From contig NC_053046.1 of the NCBI RefSeq assembly GCF_003473485.1, positions 37,471,832 through 37,535,831 on the forward strand: 64,000 nucleotides of DNA, read 5' to 3'. Source of the DNA: Medicago truncatula (taxonomy: Eukaryota; Streptophyta; Magnoliopsida; Fabales; Fabaceae). Shown one piece after another: positions 23,020 through 34,492 of the stretch (positions within the stretch are counted from its first letter, which is position 1; each line of letters begins with the position of its first letter). The notes beneath the pieces were generated by a model that had not been told where the DNA came from, did not search any database, and saw only the letters and a list, made by a program, of their open reading frames with translations. The position numbers and the translations under genes are program-made.

Positions 23020-26000
23020 TTTATTAATTAAGTTATGATCCAAATTGTAAGTTCGTCTAGACCACAAAAATTTATGGTCCAACCTCAGTAGGATTTTTGA
23101 CAAAATAATTGCATCCTTTTTGGTTGAAGCATACAAAAAGGTGTATTAAGCCAACATGTATACGACTGATTATGCTGAGCATATACACACTTTATGTAAA
23201 TAGGTTGTACATGTTCAAAAAAATTTAAGGTACAAGTTTAGCCTCTTACATGCCTTACATGTCATAGGTTTATTTTTAGGTTTTCGTCTAATCTTTTTAA
23301 AAGTTTAGTTGACATGTTAACTTCGTTAAGGACATATATATATATTTTTTTTTTTTTTTGAAAGATTAAGGACATATTTTTTATCTCCCTAAATAAAACT
23401 CTCCTGTAAAACGTTTATATATCCCAACAATTTGAAGTATCATATTCAAAATTTAACACAAAGTACAAGATCTGATATAATTCTATTAATAAAAATATTA
23501 TTTATATTTTTTTTTTGAGGGGGTTATTTATATTTACTTAAGTTGGCTCCATGTAATAAGTCTATAAAACTTTTATTTTTATTGCATGAAGCTTGCCCAT
23601 TCATATAAACAGACTTCTCAAAAATCATTGATTTTTTTTTTTTTGAGAAAAAAAATCGTTGATCTTGTATATTTAAATTTCTTTGAACGTAGCTTCGCTT
23701 TAACCACATATATTGAAGGTGAAGGAAAGAAGGAACGTTGCAAGTACTCCTAATTTGGTAAAGGAGAAAACTTTCAAAAATAAGCATAACATTGCTCCCT
23801 TCATATCACGTTACTAGTTGATATAACCATTGTTCTCAAGCTCGATCTTATCTTCCAACTTGAATTTGATTAGCGTTGCCCAAGCTATGGAACTCTTTCT
23901 CCGACCTACCCGGAGAGATTTTGTATATAGAAAACGAATTTGGAAAATATTTTTAGTACTTAGGGTTGTGCCTCCTTCATCGCCATATAATCTCACTTTT
24001 GCGAGTGCTTCCTTCGGTAACAAAATTTTGCAAATCAGTCTCTAAATCGACCACAAATTGATTTAGCAATCGATATAAAGACGAATTTAGCAGCCGATTA
24101 CAAAATTCGGCCACAATGGAGACTAAAATTATTTGGTCACTAAATAAGTTGCTAATAATCACATTTATAGTAGTAAGCTACATACTTTCAAGGTGCAAAC
24201 CATTTATCGGGGTTTTTTCCTTGCAACTTGGTGTTCATCCTTCATCAGGAGCCAACCATGGCTAAAGCATCCTATAAATTAATCTAGATTTAAGAATGAG
24301 TCTTCATAATAAACGCTTTTGCTCCAAATTAGAAATTGTCTGATATGGCAGTGACTATTGATCTGTTTGATAAAAAAATAGTGGATAATTAATAAGTTAA
24401 CTAGCGGATGAGCTTACAATGGTACCAAATAAACTACATGGAGCTAATAATGTATAAGTTATCATATTGAATTTGTATTGATAAAATTAGCTGTTGATCT
24501 AACTGATTAATATGAAATAAGTAGCATAAAAGTTCACGGACTGCAGAAGGCAGAGGCATCATGATGTCTTGCCATGGTTAGGACATACAAAATGGGGCGG
24601 CCTCGGTTGCAGTTGAAGGCAGTGGCTGTTAAAGACAAAGGGTGCAAAATGCGGTGTTGAATATTGTACTGTCACTACGAAACACTTATCACAAGTCATA
24701 ACACCACCACCATGATCTTCATTGTTGGTTCATACATAATACTCCCGCCATTCTAAATCAACGGTTGTTTTAATAAAAGGAAAAAAAAAAATTATATTGT
24801 CGATTTGTCATTGTAAGGCATCATTGGTTATGTTCTTTTATTATTGCAACTTTTCATCAAACAAATACTCTCAGATAACAATAAAACTTTTCATTAACCA
24901 AAACATTATTGTAAACATACATTTATTAATTTATTTATTAGTAAATAGAGTTAATTCTATAAAACAACTGTCATAATGCACATAGATAAATTAGGTCATT
25001 TATTTTGAGACAAATGCAGTATTAAATAAACTAGTTCATAATGGATAAGTTAACTCATAATAAATAAATATGAAATGTCATAAAAAGATATTTCAAATTA
25101 ATATTCTATCTCTTTAAATAAAGTTATAAGCTAAAACTCTAACTTGAAGTAACATATTGTTTTTACAAAAACGTTATAAGCTAGAAAATAAACAATTAAA
25201 ACCTATGAATAAAATATTGATAAAACAAGTATATTTTGTGCATATGACCTTAAAAACTATTTTGCTATTAGCTCAAATATATTTTTAAAGTGATGTCGTT
25301 AGCATTCCTCTACTGTCTCGTAGAGAATCTAATAGACACAAATTTAATGTATGTACTCCCTACCAATGGAATTATCTCTTTGATTCCATTAATTTCAAAA
25401 TGTAATTTCTTTAATTAATAATACATATTGAAAAGTATAATTAGTGGGTAGTTAGAATAATAGAAGATGGAGTGAAGACTCTCTTAAAAAACATGAAGCA
25501 CATATTAGTCCATGAGATAAAATAGTCATTTTTCGTCCCTTCCCAAATGAAACTGGACCAATATTGTAGTTTGAAGCAAAATCCCTAACTCAACCGTCTA
25601 CCAAATGATGACGTAGACTATTTAAGTTAATGTTGTGGCATTAACCTTGTTAGTTAACATAAAATAAGGAACAATTTCTTACACAATAAAATGAAAAGGA
25701 AATATTGTGATGGAAATAAGATTATGAGAAAAAAGTCAAAAAAAAAAAACTTGGCTTTGCCATTGTACCAATTTAGCCCCACAAAATTATGAAAGTAACC
25801 ACTTACTCTCTAGAAAAAATGAGAGTGTCAATTTAGTCCCTTAGAAGTCAACAAACAATAAAGTAAAAAGGTGAAAAGAAAGGAGCAATATTCGAACTAT
25901 TGATTTTTGTGACCAAATCATCCCTAAAGAAAATTGTTGTAGGGGCCTAAATGTCCCTATTTTTCATATAAAATACATTTGGACCATTACATGATAAGGT

Positions 26001-26195
26001 GAAAACCACAAAAGTAGGTCATTATTCAAAAGCAAAAAAATATCGGCTGGAAAAAATTTGGTAGTAAGATTTGTGTGCTCTAATTTATTTTTTGTAAGCA
26101 AATGAAAAAGTCTGTTGTTTTTTCTTTCACAAAAACTAATTTGACCTTGGTATTTTCTAAGCGACTAAAATATTTCTTCATCATTCTAGAAGATG
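23020..26195. other. Long gene-poor AT-rich stretch
   Basis: I see no gene in these 3.2 kb. Frames at 23524-24162 overlap on both strands and lack motifs. Around 24050-24170 short self-complementary phrases (AATTTAGCAGCCGATTACAA) suggest a small repeat. At 25500-26000 phrases such as CAATTTAGTCCCTTAGAAG resemble degenerate TIR-element sequence, without ends I can pair. Confidence 0.4.
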
Positions 26196-26199
26196 AATA

Positions 26200-26995
26200 G
26201 TAGTCACAATAAAGAAAATTGATGTCACATGATTTGCCATGTTACCTACAAACCATTGAAACCAATGCAGGAAAATTAGGTAGCATGTCATGAAAACGAA
26301 GTTTAGGTTTGAAGTAGAGAAATAGGAATGTTTTACCATTTCTAAAATTATGTATTACTACTACAAATTTTCAAATAGAATGCAATTTGCAAATCTGCAC
26401 ATTTTCATACAAGAATCATTTTTTCTTCTCCAAACATGAGAAATTGATCACAGATATAAGTTGCATCTTTATGATGTGTTTGGCTCGATAGAAACTATGA
26501 GAGGAGGAGCAAAATTCCTCTAAGATGAGAAGGTTTTGAAGGGAAAATATTTAAACCTAAATGTATTTTTTTTTACAGCTTAATTATTTTTTTCTTCTTC
26601 AAGTAATCTAGTGATTAAAACTTCCAAATTTTAAATGCGAAAAAAATGGAGTGTTTAAGCTCACGGAGATCTTAAATGTTGTTTTATTCAATGTCATTTT
26701 AAATAGAATAAGAGTAAAAAAATAATTAAAAATCACGTTCTTGCTGTTAAATATTCTCCCATGGTTGAATCTAACATAATTGCTTACCTCCCATCCCTTC
26801 CCTATTAAAATTCTTCCTTTCTCCTCCATCAATTGAACTAAAACCATACCCTTCTGCATAATTCATAGTAGTAATAATAACTTGTTACATAAGAAGTATA
26901 AGAGAGCAATGATGCAAATGAAGAGAGACTAGGAAAACCAGCCACAAATTTTATTTCAATGCTTTAATTTGATGATCATTGATGTCCTAAAAGCC
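26200..26995. repeat. Repeat copy 3, diverged
   Basis: The stretch 26216-26460 matches 15000-15240 (ACATGATTTGCCATGTTACC, then GAAAACGAAGTTTAGGTTTG), and 26900-26990 matches 15310-15380. About 440 bp between them is unique to this copy. This block and the next one (27000-27290) keep the same order as copy 2, so the two regions descend from one segment of roughly 1 kb. Confidence 0.65.
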
Positions 26996-26999
26996 GTTC

Positions 27000-27330
27000 A
27001 AGAATATGGCAATCTCTAACCCCATATAATTAACCCAACATAATATTTAATAAAGTAAGTTCAAGATAAAATAAATAAACTATAGTCTATATAGAAATTA
27101 AATAACAAAGATGAAAATGAAAAAGAAAAAAATAATAAAAATGCCTGGCTTTCCCATGTACGCCTGTAGTGATGAATTCTCCAACACAAATGAGATCAAT
27201 CCTAGTCTTCAAAACCATACCTCGTACCAACAAAGTCACAAAAAACATCCTCAAAAAATTGAAAATGAATCTTTGCAAAATCCTTAAATATTTTCCTCTT
27301 GTTCTTCATGTCCATGACCATCTAGTTTCT
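27000..27330 (-). pseudogene. Duplicated short coding-like segment, copy 2
   Basis: This is the partner of 15520-15880. The minus-strand frame at 27087-27278 encodes RFIFNFLRMFFVTLLVRGMV, LKTRIDLICVGEFITTGVHG and KARHF followed by an aromatic-rich tail. The adjacent open frame at 27339-27563 (IKTLFENNINGKSSNSSSSW) lies on the same strand and could be part of the same lost transcript, but it has no counterpart near 15.9 kb. The family is unknown. Confidence 0.35.
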
Positions 27331-27599
27331 CAATGCTTTTAGAAAGAACACAAAAAGGGTATCACTATGTTTGAGTTTATATACAAAAAATTTATAATAG
27401 TTATTAGAGTGAAGAAAAAGAGAGAAAGGGAAGAGGTATATAGAAGAAGATTGTTTTGTTCCCAAGAAGATGAAGAGTTAGAGGATTTCCCGTTGATGTT
27501 GTTTTCAAAGAGGGTTTTAATTTTCCTTAAGGTGGGCCATAAAAGAAGGCCTTTTTGTTTCACACGTTGGGGTGGATCTATTTGTCTTCCCTCTCAAAC

Positions 27600-28690
27600 T
27601 TGAGTCAATGGTTTTAGTTTTAGCTATATTAATTAACTTTCAATGAAACAATGAAGTGAACCACCAAACCAAATAATTTAATTACATCTTGTACGTCTGC
27701 CGTTTATTTCTTTAATTCTTTCTATGTATGTGTATTTCTTCTTCCACATCTTTATACTCCTTGCTAGCTGTGTACCTTCTGGTAGGGTAGGGTGTATCAC
27801 CAAAAAGTTTTATTTTATAAATACCTTCAAAGAGGTTTATAAAGAAAAATTGAAGTATTTCATATGAATATTACTATAAGAAAATGTTAACGAGTCCCCC
27901 GAAATATTTTTTAAGGAATTATAAAAGAAAATATTATTTTAGAAATTGTGTATTTTACATTTTAAAAGTTAAAAAAGTGTTATTTTTAATAATTAGTTGT
28001 GTTGATTTTATGATAAAATTTCATGACTTTAGTTGTTAATAGTTGGTGGATTAGCCATATGATTGAAATACAATAAAAATTATGCTGGCAATGTAATCGC
28101 TCTTCCCAACACACTATATCTCTAGTTGGTTTGATTTTAAATGGAGTCTACAAAATTTATGCAGAGTTTACATGATTTAGTAAGATCCATTTAAATTTCA
28201 ACCAATTAGATAGAGTGTGTTGGAAATAGTGTGTCAAAGTGTATGTTGTTAGGAGATATTCAATTATAATCATAAACATAAATGAGTATGCTTATGCGCG
28301 CACAGAGAAAGAGACTTATCCTAGTAGTAATTTTTTATCAATTTATTTTTTTTATTATTAAAAAAATCTCTTTATGCATGTTTGATCAAAACACTTTTCA
28401 TCTATGCTTGTGACCATAGAAGAATATCTCATGTTGCTATCGCTAAATAAATATATATAAAAATGTTAGAAACACCATCTTTCTAACACTAACTCTTTTA
28501 TTGAGTGAAATTCATGACGGCCGCACCACCTTATGTTGGATTCATTTCTAAAGTGTGAGACTCACATGAGTTTCATCCAATAAAAAATAGTGTGTTAGAA
28601 AGAAAGTGTCTGTAACTCTCCTTGAAGATATCCTAGTGTTAATTTAGTTGAAATAGATAAATATTGCAAGTGAAACACTTATAATTAATA
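27600..28690. repeat. Intergenic DNA with two MITE-like inverted repeats
   Basis: At 28098-28230 CTCTTCCCAACACACTATAT is mirrored by AGATAGAGTGTGTTGGAAAT. At 28466-28615 AAACACCATCTTTCTAACAC is mirrored by GTGTTAGAAAGAAAGTGTCT. Both are short non-coding foldbacks of the same general type. The sequence 27612-27660 recurs at 34358-34400. No gene is seen. Confidence 0.45.
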
Positions 28691-28792
28691 CTCCATCCGT
28701 CTCAATTTAACCGAGTCAGTTTGACAATTTTACACAAATTAAGAAAAATGTATAAATGATAGAGAGAGAAGATATTTTTACCTCGGATGGAG
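28691..28792. mobile_element. Short Stowaway-like MITE
   Basis: The ends CTCCATCCGTCTCAATTT and CCTCGGATGGAG, with TA flanks at 28689-28690 and 28793-28794, give a 102-bp element. The inverted repeat is short, so the call is weaker than for the neighbours. Confidence 0.5.
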
Positions 28793-28946
28793 TAAGAGTA
28801 TTCTACGAAAAAGATAAAAAGTTGCTTTGAAGTTTAAAAACAAAAATTTGTCTCGGAAATAATGCATTCAATGCATTGAAATTTAAAAAAAAATAACTTT
28901 TTCTATTTAAAATTTACCAATTATTTTCCTTTTTGCATCCTTAATA

Positions 28947-29227
28947 CTCCATCCATCCCAAATTGTATGACGTTTTGGGCATTTCACACATATTAAGAAA
29001 TGTAATTAATATTGTGTGGGAAAGAGATATTATGAGTTGTTTTACAAAATTGTCCTCAATAAATTATATGGGAAAAATAAATGAAGGAATTGAAAGAAAA
29101 GAGAGTAATAAATAGTTAAGGATATAATAGGAAAAATAACATTAATTTTTCATTGGTATTGTAAAGCGACATATAATTTGGGACAAATATTTTTTCTAAA
29201 GTGACATACAATTTGGGACAGAGGGAG
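28947..29227. mobile_element. Stowaway MITE, copy A
   Basis: CTCCATCCATCCCAAATTGT at the left and ACAATTTGGGACAGAGGGAG at the right are inverted repeats with TA flanks at 28945-28946 and 29228-29229. It is nearly identical to copy B at 29383-29664, including the shared interior TTAATATTGTGTGG. Confidence 0.85.
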
Positions 29228-29382
29228 TAAATGTCTTTAGGGCACTTGTTAGCAAGACATGAAAAAACGCTAACAAGTGCTCTTAGAACACTTGTTAAGA
29301 AGTTTAAAGAATAAATTTTGTCTTGAAATTAAAATAGTGCATTCAATGCATTGAAACTTTAAAAAATAATTTTTCCTACTTA

Positions 29383-29664
29383 CTCCATCCGTTCCAAATT
29401 GTATGATGTTTTGGGCATTTAACACATATTAAGAAATACAATTAATATTGTGTGGAAAAGAGATATTATGAGTTGTTTTACAAAATTATCCTTAATAAAT
29501 AATATGGGAAAGATAAATGAAAGAATTGAAAGAAGATAGAGTAATAAATAGTTAAGGTTATAATAGGAAAAGTAACATTAATGTTGCATTGGTGTTGTAA
29601 AGCGACATATAATTTGGGATAAATTTTTTCCCCTAAAGCAACATACAATTTGGGACGGAGGGAG
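29383..29664. mobile_element. Stowaway MITE, copy B
   Basis: CTCCATCCGTTCCAAATTGT at the left and ACAATTTGGGACGGAGGGAG at the right have TA flanks at 29381-29382 and 29665-29666. The flanking DNA of copies A and B is also duplicated: GCATTCAATGCATTGAAA before each and AAATTTACCAATTATTTTC around them. The pair therefore arose by duplication of a segment that already held the MITE, not by two insertions. Confidence 0.85.
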
Positions 29665-29669
29665 TAAAA

Positions 29670-31365
29670 TTTACCAATTATTTTCATTTTTATATCATAA
29701 ACAAGTGCTCTTAGGACACTTGTTAACAAAACTATTGATTTTTGTTTCTTGATCGGGGTAAATAACCTTAAGAAAGGAACAAACAAAACCAATTTAAGTT
29801 GGTCTGAAATTTAGGTTGGTCTGATAGTGTTTACTTAGACTTTAGAGTATCCTCCTCCTCAATATCTCATGTTCGATTCTTCTTCATTTCAGTTTAATTG
29901 GGTTAGTTTAACTTCTTGAAAGACAAAAAAAACAAAAAAACTAACAACTTTTACAAAAATAACCATTTTTTAGTATTCTACGGGATAGTTACTATTCCTT
30001 TTATTTGATAAATACTTCTTCCGTACTTACAAGACTCCTTGACATTATTTTTCCACATATATTAAGAAAATTTGATGGTGCAATTAATATACATATCTTG
30101 TCTATAACTATTATTAAATTATTCTTTGTGTATAAATACATTTGATATCACTGTTCATATTCAAAAATAAATTTATACTATCAAAAAGAAATATATTGGT
30201 AAAAAGAATAATAATGTATCTAAAAATTTAATTTTCAAATGGTAATGTTTAGGGATACGGTAATGCTTAGTACAGCGATATCCAAAACCACGACACTATA
30301 TGAAAGTGTACATAAGTGCTATTGAATTGAAAGTTTGACTTCAAAACACCCATGATTCTGTGATTTCCGGCCAAAATACAATTTTATTGGATGCATATTG
30401 GTTTTGTGATGCCCTTGTGAGAATTTCTTTGGTAATATATAGCATTGCTCTTATCTTAAGGATAAATAGTTGTTGTAAAAGAATCTTATAATTTAGGATC
30501 GCAGAGTAACAAATTTAGACTAGAGAACAAACAATGAGAAAATAATTTTGAACTTGAATTTAAACAATACTAACTTATATAGATGGAAGATCCAACTATT
30601 TTTATCGGCCTATATTAGGCAAGTTGAGTCTCAGAATTTATCAAATGTCAAGAAAGTTGAATCACAAAGAGTACTTACATCATGCACTTACATACAAGAG
30701 TAGATAAAAAAAACTATTAAATTGGGGGTAAAAAATATCAAAGTATTAAATATACTCTATAGATTTTCACATTGAATTCAAGTTTTTTCCGTTATCTTAC
30801 TATATGCACGAAGTTTTCACCGTCTGTTGAAGTGAAACACACAAGGTGTGTTCTCACTTTCCAAAAGAATTTTCTCCATATCTTAACCCGTCACCACTTG
30901 CTATCACGTAGATCAATCTGTCCAATGTTGCAACTCAAGTTATTATACACTAGATGAGTTTAATCTTTGCAAATTAGATTAACATTAGAAAAATCATTTA
31001 TATGAAAACAAATGAGAACGAATATTAAACCTACCATGGCTTCTATTTTTGACTGTATATGACACTTGTCTCTAGGAGCATTTTTATTAAACTTGCACTG
31101 ACATGTCCCTCCATTGCCGGGTACAACAACTTCAAAAATGTGTAAAATATATTGATTATTTTTGGAGTGGTAGATTGATATTCTTTCTCAGACAAGTAAT
31201 CTTGCTTATTGTAAATATAATAGCTTGAAGGGAATTGGCAGATTCGATCTTATCGTGGGTTGCTTGAAGCTTGCAATATCAATAATTGAGGAAGCAAATA
31301 ATTAGTGTACTAGTCACTGCATGTGATCATTACATTAATATCATGCCATTAATTACTTAGATATA
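29670..31365. other. Intergenic DNA, no gene seen
   Basis: A SINE-like B-box (CATGTTCGATTCTTC) at 29867-29881 followed by an A-run at 29925-29940 may mark another SINE relic on the plus strand. A half of a Stowaway-like end (CTTCTTCCGTACTTACAAG) is at 30006. The 61-codon frame at 30772-30957 has no recognisable feature. Confidence 0.35.
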
Positions 31366-31369
31366 AATT

Positions 31370-31860
31370 AAAATATGGGATAAAAAATGTAAAACATGCT
31401 AGCTTTTTTTATGTATTTTGTTGTACGATGAATATATTTTATATATATCTATAAGTACATTAAACAATAACATATAGTGTGTCTTGATTTGTATATGTTC
31501 CTACAATAGTTTATTTGCTTGATTTTGCAATAAGGCCAGTCCACGGTTTCTGTGTGGTTTACCAATAACCCACTGCCAACAGTAATTAACATATGTAAAG
31601 AAGGTAAAAATTTTCGATTTCAGATTGCAAACAATTTATGAGGTATATTTGACTTTTTACTCTTAAAAAATGCCTCAAGGACACTTGATATCATTTCCCT
31701 TTTCTTTTATTCAAAAATCCTCTCCACACATAATAGTATAATACCTTACTTTTTTAAATAGGTCAAGAGGTAGGACCGCCATCAAGAGATAACTTCAACA
31801 TCTTAACTAGATTGACGTCCCAAAAGACACTTATCCTATGTCGCATACTTAAAAAAAAAT
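31370..31860. repeat. GRP array unit 1, downstream block
   Basis: The sequence GTGTGTCTTGATTTGTATAT, the following TTCCTACAATAGTTTATTTG, and the block ending TACTTTTTTAAATAGGTCAA recur in the same order at 48300-49150. Part also recurs at 53690-53960 and 35030-35200. It always lies on the 3-prime side of a minus-strand GRP gene and marks the edge of the duplicated unit. Confidence 0.75.
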
Positions 31861-31959
31861 CAATTATTAAAAAGGGAAAAAATATACAAGAGGGACAATC
31901 AAACCAAAACCCTCAAAAATGAAAGACAAAAGAAAAATACAATTCATCATCGAAAAGTT

Positions 31960-33418
31960 CTATAACTTTCCATTACGTCCTCCTTTTCCACCACCGGGAA
32001 TGGGTAATTTGTATCCACCACCACCTCCTTCTCCACCTTTACCACCCTTTCCATCGTCACCCCCTTTTGCACCGCTACCCCACCATCCTGTGCTCCAACT
32101 TCGCTCCATCTTCCATGAATTGTCGACATACCCTTTTCCACAATGACCCTCTATTCCATCACCACACCCGTCATTGTTTTTCCCTTTGTTGCCATTCCTG
32201 ATTGCACCTAAGCCCAACCAGTATGAACAACAATCAACTCCAATGTTAGTATTTGATTTTTCTATTTCCCAAGCTAAAAATAAATATTTTTTATGTGTAA
32301 ATATCTCATTGATCCCTGCACTTTCACCGTATTTTGGCATTGATCTCTGTACTCCGTAAAATTTTACTATTGGTCCTTCTGCTAAGTCCAAATTAAAAAA
32401 ACTAACAATGTGTCACATTGACCAATCATTCCACGCCACGTGGCACACTAAAAGATAAAAAATATTTCAAATCTTTAACTTTTATTTTATTCATTATTTT
32501 TTGACTTAAAAATATCATTAATCCCTGCACTTTCGGTACTTTTTGATATTGGTTCCATCACTTTTTGATAAAAATCATTTTTGTTCATTAAAAAATTAAA
32601 GCTTTTAATTGAGAATAATTAAAAGAAAAATATAAACTCTTTTTTAAAGAGTTATTTTATTTTAATTTTTAAAATAATAATTAAAAAAATAATTTTTTTC
32701 TCATTAAAGAAATATAATCATTTTTTTCGAACAATAAAAAACGGTTAAAGAAATATAATCATGTGGACCAATTATTTTTTAAAAGAATAATTATAAAATC
32801 ATTTTTGATCATTTATAAATGATTTATTTTATTTTATTTCTTTATAATTATTCTCAATTTTTTTGAAGGACCAATTATTCTTTATAATTATTCTCAATTT
32901 TATTTCTTTATTTCTTTATAATTATTCTCAATAAAAATAATGAACAAGATAATGATAAAGCATAATAATATCATTCAAAGTTTTAAAAAAAGTGCAGGGA
33001 TCAATATCAAAAAGTACTGAAAATGCATGGACTAATGATATTTTTACGTTTAAAAATAATGAATAAAATAATAATAAAAAATTAATATTTTTGTCTCTTA
33101 ATGTGCCACGTGGCACACCGTTAAATTATTATTTTTTAACTTGGATTTAACGGAAGGACCAATAACAAAACTTTTACAAATTGTAGGGTCTAATGCCAAA
33201 AAAAAAGTACAGGAACCAATGTCAAAATATAGGGAAAGTGTAGGGAATAATCACTTATTTTAACCTATTTTTTATTAGATATAAACAAAAGAAAAAATTC
33301 CTACCACTACACTCGTTTGTGTTTCTATCGCCGGAGCTTGCAATACGGTGCCTCTGCCTAGCGAGTTTGCATATATAAAAGATATAAAAGAATAAAACGA
33401 TTGTGCATATATGAAAAC

Positions 33419-33497
<79 letters not shown>

Positions 33498-33584
33498 TTG
33501 TTTACCTTCGGAAGGCATAATTGCCACAAGAAATATGAGTAGTAGTGCATAGAAGCACAGAGAGACAAACAACTTGGTTTTCAT
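31960..33584 (-). CDS. Nodule-type GRP, type 2, apparently intact
   Basis: Exon 1 (33497-33584) encodes a signal peptide starting MKTKLFVSLCFYALLLIFLV and ends MPSEGKQ. The intron (32274-33496, 1223 bp, GT/AG, phase 1) holds a TA microsatellite, a type 1 exon remnant and a foldback element. Exon 2 (31960-32273) begins WEIEKSNTNIGVDCCSYWLG, continues KGKNNDGCGDGIEGHCGKGY and ends with a Gly/Lys-rich tail, GYKLPIPGGGKGGRNGKL, then TAG. The total is about 133 aa. The mature protein would be basic and glycine-rich with a Cys pair and two further Cys. The family is known as nodule-specific secreted GRPs of Medicago; the role is unknown. The acceptor TTTTTAG is intact, unlike in the 51.0-kb copy. 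Confidence 0.78.
32296..33252. mobile_element. TIR/foldback element inside the GRP intron
   Basis: The two ends are long inverted repeats: ATTGATCCCTGCACTTTCAC at the left and GGAAAGTGTAGGGAATAA at the right, each continuing through GGTCC-TT-TTAA and CCACGTGGCACA phrases for over 200 bp. The middle is AT-rich and non-coding. Truncated copies sit at the same intron position at 35640-36200 and 49610-50690, so the insertion predates the unit duplication. It starts only about 20 bp upstream of the type 2 exon acceptor. Confidence 0.65.
33290..33372 (-). pseudogene. Type 1 GRP exon remnant in unit 1 intron
   Basis: The minus strand reads LGRGTVLQAPAIETQTSVVV, which corresponds to the middle of the type 1 exon at 54217-54536 (WLGRGTVLQGGDRNTNECVG). 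The part of the exon next to the acceptor is missing and the frame drifts after TVLQ, so it can no longer serve as an exon. Confidence 0.65.
33422..33486. repeat. TA dinucleotide microsatellite
   Basis: There are about 32 uninterrupted TA units, 10 bp inside the intron of the GRP gene. It creates the artificial YIYIYI frames on the minus strand. The length is likely polymorphic. Confidence 0.95.
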
Positions 33585-33649
33585 CCTTATTACAACAAAT
33601 TGAGAGTATCTTGTGAGATATTATGAACACAATCAAAAACTATATATAT

Positions 33650-33725
33650 ATATATATATAATGATCACGAAACACTAATTATAAGTAAAAAACTAAATAT
33701 AATGATCATGAGACAGTAACTATAA
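33650..33725 (-). promoter_or_regulatory. GRP promoter motif, two copies
   Basis: On the minus strand, GTCTCATGATCATTATATTT and a second form, GTTTCGTGATCATTATATA, lie 70-140 bp upstream of the ATG. The nearer one runs into a TATATA stretch that can act as a TATA box. Equivalent tandem motifs precede the ATGs at 36408 and 51025, and a single one precedes 54709. Confidence 0.6.
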
Positions 33726-34150
33726 GGGACCTAAAAGAACGTGATTAGATAAAATACATTGTACAACAAAAAAAAAAAAGATAATATATCTTGATAACAA
33801 AAATAGAAGATAATATTTTGTTAACTAATTGCGAGGATAATTGGTCATCAACAACTATTAAGCAATGAAAGGTTAAATCGGGGAATGTTTGGTAACCAAA
33901 GTAAGCAAGATTCTTGATAATGACAACTAGCAAATCCTAATGGCAACAAATTCTCAGTATTTTTAGAAAAATGATAATCATTGCGAAGAACAAACTGTTG
34001 TTTATTCCATATGATCTATACCATGCCATATTTTTAAGAAATTGATATAATATGCAACCATTTATTTTCATTTCTTAAATTGAATATTAATATACCACAA
34101 TTAGAACTCTCAAAATGGTTTAGACCCACCGGACCTCTATTTTAGTGTGG
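33726..34150 (-). promoter_or_regulatory. Conserved upstream block of the GRP units
   Basis: This block includes GATAATTGGTCATCAACAAC, GGTTAAATCGGGGAATGTTT and ATTGTTGTTTATTCCATATG-type phrases. It is repeated almost intact at 36590-36955, 51200-51570 and 54840-55145, always upstream of a signal-peptide exon. Conservation may only reflect recent duplication. Confidence 0.6.
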
Positions 34151-34172
34151 GCCAAATAGTTAAAAAAGCACG

Positions 34173-34181
34173 AAAAAGACC
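34173..34181. other. Unoccupied paralogous target site of the MULE
   Basis: In this unit the context TTAAAAAAGCACG is followed by AAAAAGACC once, uninterrupted. The paralogous position in the next unit has AAAAAGACC on both sides of the 7.6-kb MULE (36974-36982 and 44619-44627). Confidence 0.8.
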
Positions 34182-34392
34182 CTTTATTTTTGGGCCAATC
34201 CAAGGGTGTTCGGTCGGGGTTAGGTCATTGGCTTTTGGGTTGGCCTTTAAAACTTATGTAGACTGAATTATTTTATTATGTATTGTTGAATTTTATTATC
34301 TCTGAGATTCACATTATGAGTTGTGATAAATATACTTTATACTTTTACATTGATGTTTTAGCTATAGTAATTAACTTTCAATGAAACAATGA

Positions 34393-34492
34393 AGTGAACC
34401 ACCACCACACTCGTTTGTGTTTCTATAGCCGGCTTGCAATATTGTACCTCTGCCTGGCCAGTTTGCATATCCATGTACCCCAATATCTATCT
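34393..34492 (-). pseudogene. Type 1 GRP exon fragment, isolated
   Basis: ACACTCGTTTGTGTTTCTAT followed by TTGCAATATTGTACCTCTGC and CCAGTTTGCATATCCATGTA match the type 1 exon at 54430-54500. There is no signal-peptide exon nearby in the right phase; the next one (36408) is almost 2 kb away beyond a type 2 exon. It is a relic of unit reshuffling. Confidence 0.65.

Noticed and set aside
22840-23136. 98-codon minus-strand frame
   Set aside because: Most of it overlaps the Stowaway MITE at 22735-23017, which is non-coding.
31919-32146. Plus-strand proline-rich frames over the GRP exons (also at 35097-35492, 49208-49459 and 63352-63657)
   Set aside because: They are shadows of the Gly/Lys-rich type 2 exons, which have splice sites and signal-peptide exons on the minus strand.
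33255-33584. Single-exon reading through the YIYIYI stretch of the 33.58-kb GRP
   Set aside because: The run is the TA microsatellite inside an intron. A conserved donor precedes it, and the homologues splice there.
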